Shown: piece after piece, positions 1 through 7,074 of the stretch | How positions within the stretch are numbered: position 1 is the first letter of the stretch | Layout: each line of letters starts with the position of its first letter | Assembly (NCBI RefSeq): GCF_000278155.1 | Contig: NZ_JH725094.1 | Span: forward strand, 41,685-105,684 | Reading direction: 5' to 3' | Source of the DNA: Bartonella doshiae NCTC 12862 = ATCC 700133 | Lineage (GTDB): Bacteria; Pseudomonadota; Alphaproteobacteria; Rhizobiales; Rhizobiaceae | Length of the DNA: 64,000 bases | Notes under the pieces: generated by a model | Databases searched by the model: none | Seen by the model: only the letters and a program-made list of their open reading frames with translations | What the model was told of the DNA's origin: nothing | Position numbers and translations under genes: made by a program

Positions 1-612
1 CTTTTGGATTTTGTCTTGATAAGGAAGCAAATTTCCACCTGCTGCTCGTCTGTAAACCCAACCTTTTTGCTGTAAGAAGAGAATGAACTGTTTTGGTTGC
101 ATCTCGAGTATTTTAGCGGCTTCTGTAAGACCGAAGAGTCCATTATGACGCTGTAAACTTTCAAGAGCCATTGCTTTTGGTTTTAAATTTGCAATAATGT
201 TATCTTTTTGTTCATTTTCATTTTTGAGATAAGTTAAAACACCAAGCATAACCTGAGGGCTTGAGTAATCGATTTGTGGTATTACTGCTTGCTTTTCCAA
301 TTCTTGCCAACGGTCTATAATCCTAGCACGTAATGTCATACTGTAACCAGAAACTAAAATGAGGCATTCACGTTTAGGGAGGTTGTAACAAGGGAGAGTG
401 CGACCTGTTGAATCTTTGTAAAAACCTATAAATTCACTCAGCCCAAATTTGGGCTCAGTACTTTTAGAGTGCAGTTCTTCAAGCATTTGCTTAACATCAC
501 GCATAACGTGTTTATGTTGCTTACCGCATAACTCTGCAATTTCACGACTAGACATCGTTTGAACTGTTGTGTTTTGAAAATTTCTTTCAGATGTTGTGAT
601 AAAATTATGCAT
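1..612 (-). CDS. Rha-family phage regulator with KilAC-type antirepressor C-terminus (3' end off window)
   Basis: 204 codons are visible before the gene runs off the left edge. The N-terminal part reads as a Rha-type DNA-binding region ([20 protein letters not shown] near residues 20-39, then a [20 protein letters not shown] stretch). The C-terminal part ([20 protein letters not shown] and on) reads as a KilAC antirepressor domain. Rha proteins modulate lysogeny in lambdoid phages, and KilAC domains occur in phage antirepressors. The start at 612 overlaps the end of the upstream gene by 8 bases, so the two are translationally linked. Its operon starts from the repressor-controlled promoter at 1537-1564. 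The family call is from motif recognition. Confidence 0.8.
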   Translation of the reverse strand, partial: MHNFITTSERNFQNTTVQTMSSREIAELCGKQHKHVMRDVKQMLEELHSKSTEPKFGLSEFIGFYKDSTGRTLPCYNLPKRECLILVSGYSMTLRARIIDRWQELEKQAVIPQIDYSSPQVMLGVLTYLKNENEQKDNIIANLKPKAMALESLQRHNGLFGLTEAAKILEMQPKQFILFLQQKGWVYRRAAGGNLLPYQDKIQK

Positions 613-1039
613 GCTTCACTCCGTTCGTTGTGACAACATTGTCATTGTGCTTAATTTGCTGTCTTAGATGTCTTAAGAAATCTTCTAATGTTTCAGGATT
701 TGAATAATCGATTTTTGAATTTGCTTTTTTTTCGCATTTCAGAAAATATTCACGCACTTGTTTACCTTTGAGACCAGGTTCACAAATGGCAATGTGTTTT
801 GCTGTGTCTAAAGTGAGAGCATAATCTTTAAGAGGATTTCCACGTGAGGAGTTTGATAATTTTTTCGTAGAAAGTACAAAGTCGACATCTTCTCTAAAGC
901 TAAGTTCTTTAATACAGTTTGTTATCCACTTTCTAAACTCGGTTTTTACCTCTAAAAAGGTATATAAATCACGAGCGCTAATAGTTTGAACCTTTTGATG
1001 CTGAATAATATTGTATTGAGTAGCAAGAAGCTTTTCCAT
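605..1039 (-). CDS. AntA/AntB-type phage antirepressor
   Basis: This 144-residue protein matches the AntA/AntB antirepressor pattern: [20 protein letters not shown] near the N-terminus, then [20 protein letters not shown] and [11 protein letters not shown]. Such proteins bind phage repressors to derepress lytic genes, or are their DNA-binding relatives. An in-frame ATG at 1051 would add four residues, but only the ATG at 1039 has a GAGG at proper distance (about 8 bases), so that start is chosen. It is the middle gene of a leftward three-gene operon and overlaps the Rha-like gene by 8 bases. Confidence 0.8.
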   Translation of the reverse strand: MEKLLATQYNIIQHQKVQTISARDLYTFLEVKTEFRKWITNCIKELSFREDVDFVLSTKKLSNSSRGNPLKDYALTLDTAKHIAICEPGLKGKQVREYFLKCEKKANSKIDYSNPETLEDFLRHLRQQIKHNDNVVTTNGVKHA

Positions 1040-1076
1040 TACGAACCTCATATTGGTGGGATTGAAAGGAGCGCTT

Positions 1077-1481
1077 TTAAAAACGCACTATATATGGTGA
1101 ACAGTTGGGAATGACATCACAGGGTTGCAAACGGTTCTGCTCTTCATAGGTACCAAACATCTCATCATTATATTTTTCTTCTGCGATATCGTCTAAAAGA
1201 CTATGGTAAGCATCACTTTCATATACATAAGACTGCACTTTGCTGTCCTCATCGAGATCTTCGAAGTTTTCTTTTACATATGCTTCTGCAATTTCTTCAG
1301 AAATGTCTTCACAGTTCTTTTCAGAAAGATTGATGCGAAAGATTTGGATTACATCATCCGCTTCATTAACGATCCCTAAAACTTGGCTTTCATCAAGTGG
1401 ACCTGACCGACCAATATGTTGATCATTATCGTAGACAACTAATAAAATTTCATTGGAATTAATAAGAATTGGCTTATCCAT
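1077..1481 (-). CDS. Acidic hypothetical protein, first gene of antirepressor operon
   Basis: This protein has 134 residues and is strongly acidic, with many Asp and Glu in residues 40-115 (for example EDISEEIAEAYVKENFEDLD). No signal peptide or membrane segment is visible, and I do not recognise a family. The start at 1481 follows a good ribosome site (AGGGGAAATT). It is the first gene downstream of the leftward promoter/operator at 1537-1564 and lies 37 bases before the AntA-like gene. Its acidity would fit a protein that binds a basic or DNA-binding partner, but that is speculation. Confidence 0.7.
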   Translation of the reverse strand: MDKPILINSNEILLVVYDNDQHIGRSGPLDESQVLGIVNEADDVIQIFRINLSEKNCEDISEEIAEAYVKENFEDLDEDSKVQSYVYESDAYHSLLDDIAEEKYNDEMFGTYEEQNRLQPCDVIPNCSPYIVRF

Positions 1482-1536
1482 AATTTCCCCTCCCTAACGC
1501 CTCTTGGCAATTGTTTGTGCGTGGTTTATGGATACC

Positions 1537-1564
1537 AATGTAGCGATTTTAAAAACAAAGTCAA
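1537..1564 (-). promoter_or_regulatory. Leftward early promoter with embedded repressor operator (PL-like)
   Basis: On the minus strand this reads TTGACT, a 16-base spacer TTGTTTTTAAAATCGC minus its first bases shared with the -35 flank, then TACATT. The operator-like core GTAGCGATTTTAAAAAC (plus strand 1540-1556) covers the spacer and the edge of the -10. The unit matches 25 of 28 positions with the rightward promoter at 2313-2340. It should drive the antirepressor operon. The promoter is read from sequence; repressor binding is inferred. Confidence 0.65.
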
Positions 1565-1573
1565 CAAAAAAAT

Positions 1574-1590
1574 GTAGCGATTTTGAAAAT
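1574..1590. promoter_or_regulatory. Second copy of putative repressor operator
   Basis: GTAGCGATTTTGAAAAT repeats the operator core seen at 1540-1556 (15 of 17 positions), offset by 34 bases. It lies just upstream of the leftward -35 box, between that promoter and the repressor gene. Two spaced copies would allow cooperative binding by a repressor dimer pair. The repeat is seen directly; the role is inferred. Confidence 0.5.
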
Positions 1591-1646
1591 TTTTTTAAAA
1601 GTAATAAACTAAAGGCTTGCTTGAAGAGAAGTATAAAAATATTAAT

Positions 1647-2297
1647 TCATATTCTGGCTGGCTTAATCCAGTCGATAGGTGCGCACCATTCTAATTCTAC
1701 ATCTACGATATCAGCATATTTTCCATTTATACTGGATAAAACCCATTTCCCTTTTTCTTTCCCGAGACGTAATACTTTGATGTAAACTTTTCCACATTTA
1801 GTTTTTATGATGGCGCGGTTGTTGATAAGATCCTCTGGTGGCAAATGATAGGAATAAAAAAGAAGGCTTCCTTCTTCAATGGCTGGAAACATAGAATCAC
1901 CTACCACGCGAACAGCAACAGTTCCTTTAGGAGCAGATGGCGGGGCTTCTACTTCTTCTAGACAACCAGAATCTATTGCGATTATTTCTCCTCCGGCTCC
2001 TACAGATCCAATCAAAGGAACTAAGTGATTAGTAGGAATAGAAGCACCTGTAAGCTTTGATATTTCTAATAATTCTCGAGCAGAAATATCTCTTGTTCCT
2101 TTTAGCATTTTATTGACGGCAGCACGATCTATCGAGCGACCTAAAGAAGCGGTTAGCTGTCGTGAAAGCTCTGATTGGCTTAATCCAGCTTCAGATAAGG
2201 CATTTTGCAACCATTGTGAGATACTTATTGTCATATCTTTATTGTAGGTACGTTGTATACAATCGTCATTTTCTAATTTAGCAACATGTGGTTTCAT
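1647..2297 (-). CDS. Phage CI-type repressor with LexA-like autoprotease (S24) domain
   Basis: This 216-residue protein has an N-terminal HTH (about residues 25-80, with SQSELSRQL and a following recognition-helix region). A LexA/CI-like C-terminal domain spans about residues 95-210. The probable cleavage site is Ala101-Gly102 in SVGAGGE. The catalytic Ser is Ser135 in GDSMFP, and the Lys is Lys174 in VYIKVL. RecA-stimulated self-cleavage would induce the prophage after DNA damage. The ATG at 2297 has AAGGA about 10 bases upstream, while an internal Met22 has no good site. It is divergent from the Cro-like gene, with 50 bases between starts. Confidence 0.9.
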   Translation of the reverse strand: MKPHVAKLENDDCIQRTYNKDMTISISQWLQNALSEAGLSQSELSRQLTASLGRSIDRAAVNKMLKGTRDISARELLEISKLTGASIPTNHLVPLIGSVGAGGEIIAIDSGCLEEVEAPPSAPKGTVAVRVVGDSMFPAIEEGSLLFYSYHLPPEDLINNRAIIKTKCGKVYIKVLRLGKEKGKWVLSSINGKYADIVDVELEWCAPIDWIKPARI

Positions 2298-2312
2298 TAT
2301 TAATTTTCCTTC

Positions 2313-2340
2313 TTGACATTGTTTTTATAATCGCTACATA
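2313..2340 (+). promoter_or_regulatory. Rightward early promoter with embedded repressor operator (PR-like)
   Basis: TTGACA (2313-2318), 16 bases, then TACATA (2335-2340). The embedded element GTTTTTATAATCGCTAC (2321-2337) is the inverse of the operator core at 1540-1556. Transcription would begin near 2347, practically at the ATG (2348) of the Cro-like gene, so this message would be almost leaderless. The opposite strand is the leader of the repressor gene, so bound repressor could also control its own synthesis. Operator function is inferred. Confidence 0.65.
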
Positions 2341-2347
2341 ATATGCT

Positions 2348-2665
2348 ATGAAACAATTTTCGGAAATAATAAATCTATTAGGTGGGGTTCGTAGGGTATC
2401 TCAGTTGCTTGGGGTACATAGAACACGCGTATATGTCTGGCTCCGTCCTATATCAAAAGGTGGGACTGGTGGGAGAATTCCAACAAAACATATCCCAATT
2501 CTTTTGAATGAAGCCAACAGAATTGGAGCACCGATTAAGGCAGAAGACTTTTTCTCGTTTTTTTATAGGACGCAATCATGTGATTCTAAATTATCTTCAC
2601 AATCTACTTTTATTGCTGCTCCTACAGATAATAATGAACATCAACAGCACCATTCACACTCTTAA
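2348..2665 (+). CDS. Cro-like HTH transcriptional regulator
   Basis: This 105-residue protein has an HTH in its first 65 residues: a GGVRRVSQLLGVHRTRVYVW segment, then a short positively charged region. Its position next to the CI-type repressor and its divergent orientation suggest a Cro/CII-type role in the lytic switch. The C-terminal 30 residues are low complexity (His/Gln/Ser). There is no clear Shine-Dalgarno, which agrees with a near-leaderless message from the promoter ending at 2340. Whether it binds the same operators cannot be seen. Confidence 0.75.
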   Translation: MKQFSEIINLLGGVRRVSQLLGVHRTRVYVWLRPISKGGTGGRIPTKHIPILLNEANRIGAPIKAEDFFSFFYRTQSCDSKLSSQSTFIAAPTDNNEHQQHHSHS

Positions 2666-2695
2666 ACAGGTAAAAGATAATATGAAGGAAAATAA

Positions 2696-3061
2696 GTGAG
2701 GTATGGAATGGGAATGGATTACAATTTCGCAATGATGATTGTATTTTTTATAGCCAATGTAATCATGTTTCTTGTTGGTTTTTATGTCTTTCGTAAAAAA
2801 ATAAAAAACTTATCTTATACTTTTTGCATTTTAGAAGATTTAACAAAAGAAATGCATTTTCCAGATGGCAGCACAATTGTTTTTAGCGATTCTGATTGGG
2901 ATTTTTCTCTTGATGAAAATGATAATTTGATAGTTCAAAGCACTTTAGGACCTTCATTGTCCATAAAGGCATGTAGTAACGCATATGGTTTCAAAAAACG
3001 TTTCATAGATAATTTACAGAAATACAATCGGTCTACACATTTAGTTAGTGCAGCGAGATGA
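2696..3061 (+). CDS. Small single-pass membrane protein, function unknown
   Basis: This 121-residue protein has one hydrophobic segment near residues 12-30 (MMIVFFIANVIMFLVGFYVF), then a basic KKIKN and a soluble domain of about 85 residues. The start is a GTG at 2696 with AAGGA six bases upstream; ATGs at 2708 and 2714 are alternatives without an equally good site. It is 30 bases after the Cro-like gene, probably in the same early transcript. I do not recognise a family. Confidence 0.6.
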   Translation: MRYGMGMDYNFAMMIVFFIANVIMFLVGFYVFRKKIKNLSYTFCILEDLTKEMHFPDGSTIVFSDSDWDFSLDENDNLIVQSTLGPSLSIKACSNAYGFKKRFIDNLQKYNRSTHLVSAAR

Positions 3062-3167
3062 AGCATGCTGTGTATTTTTGAATTGAGTGAGTTCATTTTT
3101 TTTAACTTATGACTACACGCTCTGTCACAGCGCACGCATAAATACGCAACAGCCTTAAGGGGGGATT

Positions 3168-3647
3168 ATGATCACTAACGCACAAACCATTTTATGTCTT
3201 GATCTAGGGACTAAGACAGGCTGGGCTATATGCGGTGCGGATGGTCGTATAACAAGCGATACAGAAAATTTTCAATCACGCCGTTTTGAAGGCGGTGGTA
3301 TGCGTTATTTACGCTTTAAACGGTGGCTTATTGAACTAAAGAGGTCTGTTGATGAAATTGATGCGGTGTATTTTGAAGAGGTGCGCCGGCATATTGGTAC
3401 GGATGCAGCGCATGTGTACGGTGGTTTATTAGGTCACTTAACGGCTTGGTGTGAACATCATCAGATACCATATGAAGGCATTCCTGTTGGCACCATTAAG
3501 AAGGCGACGACAGGAAAAGGCAACGCCTCAAAAGAAGAAATGATTAAGGCAGTGCGTACAAAAGGACACAATCCGAAAGACGACAACGAAGCAGATGCTT
3601 TAGCAATTTTATATTTAATGAAAGAAGGGGGTATATATGTCCAGTAA
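3168..3647 (+). CDS. RuvC-like Holliday junction resolvase (phage type)
   Basis: This 159-residue protein has the RNase H fold signature of RuvC-type resolvases: Asp12 in LCLDLGTKTGWA, Glu70/Glu71 in VYFEEVRRH, and Asp138, Asp139 and Asp143 in the KDDNEADALAI motif. These acidic residues would bind two metal ions and cut four-way junctions during phage recombination or before packaging. The start has a strong site (AAGGGGGG). The gene overlaps the replication protein gene by 11 bases, so they are coupled. Confidence 0.85.
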   Translation: MITNAQTILCLDLGTKTGWAICGADGRITSDTENFQSRRFEGGGMRYLRFKRWLIELKRSVDEIDAVYFEEVRRHIGTDAAHVYGGLLGHLTAWCEHHQIPYEGIPVGTIKKATTGKGNASKEEMIKAVRTKGHNPKDDNEADALAILYLMKEGGIYVQ

Positions 3648-4875
3648 ATTACCGTGGACGAGGCTTTTTGCAGATAGGTGGATTCTTGATCTTGCTTGTT
3701 TATCTCCCATTGAATGCAATGTTTATATAAAATTGCGTTTGCAAATGCTTTATACTGGAGAGCCGCTTTTAAATAACACAAAGGTCTGGGCTAATTACAC
3801 TGGTTGTTCAGTAAAAATGTTTATGAAAGCGTTAGAAGTTTTAATAAACACAGGTCATATCGAACGTTTAGACGATGGGTGTTTATGGAGTTTAAAAGTT
3901 GAAGAAGAACTCAATAACTCTAATGAAAGCTTAGATAAGGTATCGAAGACATCTCGGTCAAAGAAGTTATCAGAGAGAGCAAAGAAAGCAGCGCAGGCAA
4001 GATGGGATAAACATACAAATGATGCTTGTGATGATGCTAAAGCCTCTGAAAATCCTGATAAAAACGATGCTAAAGCCATGCTTAACGATGCTAAAGTTAT
4101 TAAGCATGATGCTAACAGTATGCTTAAGGATGCTAAGCATGATGCTTACGACATGCTTAATGATGCCTATATATATAACATAAACAATAACACTAACATT
4201 AACAGTTATAATAAAAAAACTAAAACTATCGTTTTAGCAAAAAAAGAAATTGGTTCTGAAAGTTTAGAAACAAACGAACAGGTTGACGAACCAACAGAGG
4301 TTGCTGCTGTTGAGACTACATCAGAGCAAATCGCAACGGGTGTAGACAACCAACCTCCCATTCACGAGCAAGAAAGCGTTCCTAAGAAAGCCAAGCGGAT
4401 TAAAGCCGATAGAGACTGTCAATTGCCTGCGGATTTTGAACCTAATTTGCAATACGCAATCGATAAAGGCTTAACGCATGATGAGGCGTTATTAGAATTC
4501 GAAAGATTTAAACTTCATTGGAAAGATAACCCATGTCGAAATGCTAAAAAAAGTGATTGGCAAAAGGCTTGGTACAAGTGGGTTACACATCCCGAATATG
4601 GAATGCTAGCTAAGAAAAAAGCAAGATTAGAACAGGAGAAACGGTTAGGTGGTCATTATGGAAAATTCACTCAGAAAACTTTCACAGAACAGCTTGCAGA
4701 AGGCTTCAACGAACTCAGAGATCATCTCTCATCTGGAGAAGATTATGGAAATGATCAGTCCGGGGTATCCATTGACGCTGAAAGCTGGGAATACATTGAC
4801 GAAACAGGAGGAAGCGCAAACCTTAGATGCTTGCAATCGTCTACAAGCGTTGCTCTCTGTGAAAGCTTCAGTTAA
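3637..4875 (+). CDS. Phage replication initiation protein, DUF1376/O-like
   Basis: This 412-residue protein has an N-terminal winged-helix-like region (residues 1-85; SKLPWTRLFADRWILDLACL, then helices ending in LWSLKVEEEL) of the kind seen in phage replication proteins. A basic linker follows, then a low-complexity stretch of repeated Asp-Ala-Lys/Met-Leu (about residues 128-180), then an Asn-rich patch. A C-terminal domain (about 265-345) has FKLHWKDNP and KSDWQKAWYKWV, typical of O-like replication proteins. The repeat and Asn-rich patch coincide with iteron-like DNA and an AT-rich tract, as lambda's origin lies inside gene O. Its last 131 bases overlap the next gene in another frame. Confidence 0.75.
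   Translation: MSSKLPWTRLFADRWILDLACLSPIECNVYIKLRLQMLYTGEPLLNNTKVWANYTGCSVKMFMKALEVLINTGHIERLDDGCLWSLKVEEELNNSNESLDKVSKTSRSKKLSERAKKAAQARWDKHTNDACDDAKASENPDKNDAKAMLNDAKVIKHDANSMLKDAKHDAYDMLNDAYIYNINNNTNINSYNKKTKTIVLAKKEIGSESLETNEQVDEPTEVAAVETTSEQIATGVDNQPPIHEQESVPKKAKRIKADRDCQLPADFEPNLQYAIDKGLTHDEALLEFERFKLHWKDNPCRNAKKSDWQKAWYKWVTHPEYGMLAKKKARLEQEKRLGGHYGKFTQKTFTEQLAEGFNELRDHLSSGEDYGNDQSGVSIDAESWEYIDETGGSANLRCLQSSTSVALCESFS
4021..4235. other. Candidate phage replication origin (iterons plus AT-rich tract)
   Basis: GATGCTAA occurs at 4033, 4066, 4087, 4108 and 4129. Variants are GATGCTTG at 4021, GATGCTTA at 4141 and GATGCCTA at 4162. The steps 4066 to 4129 and 4141 to 4162 are exactly 21 bases, two helical turns, so copies face the same side of the DNA. 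From about 4166 to 4235 the sequence is nearly all A/T. Iterons next to an AT-rich melting region inside the initiator gene is the lambda ori layout. The spacing is observed; origin function is inferred. Confidence 0.5.
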
Positions 4876-5272
4876 ACAAATTGAGCAAGCTTCTTTCCTA
4901 CTCTCAAGCATGAGAGTCCCTGCGAACACAGACGCTAAAGCCGTCGTTTTATCCTATGGCATGATGCTGGACCGCATTTCGTCATATGCTCTGAAAAAGG
5001 GTGTCGAAGATATCGTAACAGGTCAAGCAATTGGGATATCAAAAACATTTATGCCAACTTGTGGAGAGCTTTTAACTTATTGCCAGACAGTAGAAAATAC
5101 TCTTCTTTCAAAAGCCGAAAGTGTACGTAGAGCAATTGAAAACACCCGTGAAAAAAGGCTGAAAGAAAAGGCAATGAGAGAGAATTCAAGACCACTCACG
5201 TTGGTTGAAAAGCAAAAGCTTGAAGGGATTTTAAATGGTCTTGGGGGAACAGTGAAAAACATTGCAGGTTAG
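4745..5272 (+). CDS. Hypothetical phage protein, overlaps replication gene
   Basis: This 175-residue soluble protein contains predicted helices and a very basic segment near residues 130-155 (RAIENTREKRLKEKAMREN). The ATG at 4745 has GGAG with good spacing, while a possible earlier start at 4649 has none, so 4745 is chosen. It overlaps the replication protein gene by 131 bases in another frame, an unusually long overlap. Position after an O-like gene suggests a replication accessory role such as a helicase loader, but no motif supports that. Confidence 0.65.
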   Translation: MEMISPGYPLTLKAGNTLTKQEEAQTLDACNRLQALLSVKASVKQIEQASFLLSSMRVPANTDAKAVVLSYGMMLDRISSYALKKGVEDIVTGQAIGISKTFMPTCGELLTYCQTVENTLLSKAESVRRAIENTREKRLKEKAMRENSRPLTLVEKQKLEGILNGLGGTVKNIAG

Positions 5273-5448
5273 CAAAATAGTGAAAAGTGCTGACTATTTT
5301 TGGATTGGATATGTATTTAAATCGATAAAAAAGTACCATAAAAAGCGATTTAAAGATTTTACGATGAAAAAATATCCGCAATATAAAACGCTCTGTACGG
5401 TCAAATTTGAGACAAATAGACCAGTTGGTAAAATTATGGACTAAAAAC

Positions 5449-5775
5449 ATGAGAATATTAAAAGACCTGTTCTTAAAAAACCGTAAACAGCCCATGCAAA
5501 AAGAGTTTGTTGCAACAGCTGTTGGTTATGTTCCTTGGGGGGACGGAGCAGAGGAGTATTTTTACAACCTCTACAAATATGAAGACGGTACAAGAGAATG
5601 TGAAAAGTTTGATGGTGGTCAGTATTACAAAACACCTAAGAATGCAGATTTCAGTACCAAAGCGCAAGTGAAAGCGTGGGTTTACGGTGGTGCTATTCCG
5701 AAAAGCGTTCTCAATTACGAACCTCTTATAGATGAAATCAATAAAGAGATCAAAAAATTATCGAAAGCAGTTTGA
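5449..5775 (+). CDS. Small hypothetical phage protein
   Basis: This protein has 108 residues with a basic N-terminus and an aromatic-rich core (GYVPWGDGAEEYFYNLYKYE). Start choice is uncertain: a TTG at 5407 and an ATG at 5494 are in frame and none has a strong ribosome site. The stretch 5273-5448 before it holds only a doubtful 60-codon TTG-started frame (5262-5444) rich in Lys and Tyr, which I do not call as a gene. No family is recognised. Confidence 0.5.
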   Translation: MRILKDLFLKNRKQPMQKEFVATAVGYVPWGDGAEEYFYNLYKYEDGTRECEKFDGGQYYKTPKNADFSTKAQVKAWVYGGAIPKSVLNYEPLIDEINKEIKKLSKAV

Positions 5776-5798
5776 TACTTTTTGTAGCAGGAAAGAGG

Positions 5799-6104
5799 TC
5801 AACGCATTGAACGAAGCATGGCGTCACGTAAAATGGCGTTAATCCGCGTTTGATATCCTTTCCCTTGACTTTTAAGCCACGCTAGAACGTCTGAATCCAC
5901 ACGCACTGTTGTGACAGTTTTGGTTGGTTTATAGAATGGGTTGCGAACAGCGTTTTTCCAGAATGCATCATCTAGTGTTGGAATATCACTATGATCAATT
6001 GCACTGTCCGGCATTGCAGCCAGTTTATCAACTTCAACTTTCTGTTTATCTGTCAAAGGTGATAAGTTACCTACATCAATTTCATAACGAACTTTCTTCT
6101 TCAT
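5799..6104 (-). CDS. brnA: BrnA-family antitoxin
   Basis: This 101-residue protein has the BrnA/DUF4415 pattern: TVTTVRVDSDVLAWLKSQGK followed by TRINAILRDAM, a ribbon-helix-helix-type DNA-binding C-terminus. The N-terminal part would wrap the toxin. It is downstream of and overlaps the toxin gene by 23 bases, the usual BrnT-BrnA order. BrnA dimers repress their own operon, and a matching inverted repeat sits in the promoter (6392-6411). Confidence 0.85.
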   Translation of the reverse strand: MKKKVRYEIDVGNLSPLTDKQKVEVDKLAAMPDSAIDHSDIPTLDDAFWKNAVRNPFYKPTKTVTTVRVDSDVLAWLKSQGKGYQTRINAILRDAMLRSMR

Positions 6105-6381
6105 AACGTTTCCTTTCTTTTGAGTTAGCTCGTCGCGCTGAAATAATACGGATTACTTCTATACCATCTTTATCATCATGGACAGTATGCGCTACGAGCA
6201 GCAGTAAAAAGCCATCCACAAGCCCTAAAGTTTGCCAACGATATTCCCCGTTTTCAATACGATCTTGCTTAACCATGGCGAATGGATCTGCAAAAACACG
6301 TGCGGCTATTTCAAAACTTACACGGTGCTTTCTAAGATTACTTCTTGCTTTAGTTTCATCCCATTCAAATCTTATTTTCAT
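6082..6381 (-). CDS. brnT: BrnT-family toxin (RelE-like ribonuclease fold)
   Basis: This 99-residue protein shows the BrnT signature: FEWDETKARSNLRKHRVSFE at residues 4-23, then an AARVFADP segment, a RWQTLG strand and a C-terminal VIRIISARRANSKERKRYEE. BrnT is a RelE-like toxin that blocks translation by cutting RNA. It is first in its operon under a self-contained promoter and points against the phage early genes, so it can be expressed in the lysogen. No key residue looks lost. Here it probably stabilises the prophage. Confidence 0.88.
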   Translation of the reverse strand: MKIRFEWDETKARSNLRKHRVSFEIAARVFADPFAMVKQDRIENGEYRWQTLGLVDGFLLLLVAHTVHDDKDGIEVIRIISARRANSKERKRYEEESSL

Positions 6382-6386
6382 GTCTT

Positions 6387-6415
6387 ATGTTAATACATTT
6401 ATGTATGTATTTCAA
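6387..6415 (-). promoter_or_regulatory. brnTA promoter with palindromic operator
   Basis: On the minus strand TTGAAA (plus 6410-6415), 17 bases, then TAACAT (plus 6387-6392), six bases before the brnT start codon. The spacer is almost exactly an inverted repeat, AATACA (6392-6397) and TGTATT (6406-6411). It is well placed as the binding site for the BrnA antitoxin. The short distance to ATG implies a near-leaderless message. Confidence 0.6.
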
Positions 6416-6505
6416 GAGTTTTAAATGAACACTGAACTATTTATGTTTTTTGCATATTAAATATAATTTTATATGTTAAAAAACAATAATATCATTTTGA
6501 AATAA

Positions 6506-6534
6506 TTGAAAAAATATGCAAATCATGCTAAGAT
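6506..6534 (+). promoter_or_regulatory. Candidate promoter for ssb
   Basis: TTGAAA (6506-6511), 17-base spacer, TAAGAT (6529-6534), about 40 bases upstream of the ssb ATG at 6575. It lies in the AT-rich divergent region between brnT and ssb (6382-6574). The match to a sigma70 promoter is good, but it is unproven. Confidence 0.5.
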
Positions 6535-6574
6535 TTTCTATGTATTAAAATACAAATTTAAGGTAAGAAAAAAC

Positions 6575-7021
6575 ATGCTAAATAAAGTGATGTTAATCGG
6601 ACGCCTTGGTGCTGATCCCGAAAGCAAAACAATGAATTCTGGAGCAGAAATAGTCAATTTTAGTATAGCGACTTCTGAGAGCTATACAGATAAAAAAACC
6701 AATCAAAAAGTAGAGAAAACAGAATGGCATTCCGTGGTGATTTTTAATCCACATTTGGCAAAAATTGCACTTCAATATCTAAACAAAGGTTCAAAGGTTT
6801 ACGTAGAAGGAAAATTACAGACACGCAAATGGCAAGATAAAAACGGCGGTGAACATCTTGCAACAGAGATTGTCTTACCACAATTTAAAGGCGAATTATA
6901 TTTGCTTGATAGCAAGAAAGAGCAATCTGCATCCTCTTCACCTATCACTGCTCAAAGTTATGCTATCGCTTCAGGTGCTGCTGATCGTAGTGCATCTCTT
7001 AATGACAGCATACCATTTTGA
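6575..7021 (+). CDS. ssb: Single-stranded DNA-binding protein (phage copy)
   Basis: This 148-residue protein has an N-terminal OB fold: MLNKVMLIGRLGADPE, VNFSIATSE, EKTEWHSVVIF, and GSKVYVEGKLQTRKWQDKNG. A short linker leads to an acidic-type C-terminal tip ending NDSIPF, a variant of the DDDIPF tail that recruits replication partners. The reading frame is open to 6506, but conserved SSB starts match the ATG at 6575, with AAGG upstream. It coats single-stranded DNA during phage replication and recombination. Slightly short compared with chromosomal alphaproteobacterial SSB. Confidence 0.9.
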   Translation: MLNKVMLIGRLGADPESKTMNSGAEIVNFSIATSESYTDKKTNQKVEKTEWHSVVIFNPHLAKIALQYLNKGSKVYVEGKLQTRKWQDKNGGEHLATEIVLPQFKGELYLLDSKKEQSASSSPITAQSYAIASGAADRSASLNDSIPF

Positions 7022-7074
7022 TTGATAACATATGGCAAAGAGAAACATGTGGGCTCCCACAGATTAGGGGATGT

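Noticed and set aside
1504-1785. Plus-strand open frame of 93 codons
   Set aside because: It covers the operator region and the antisense of the repressor gene, with no ribosome site and low-complexity Lys/Ser content.
4021-4170. Short direct repeats as a possible CRISPR array
   Set aside because: Repeats are only 8 bases, spacing is 21 bases with conserved spacer text, and they lie inside a coding frame with an initiator gene; iterons fit better.
5262-5444. 60-codon TTG-started frame between two early phage genes
   Set aside because: No ribosome site, no protein-like pattern, and it overlaps the previous stop; kept only as a remark.
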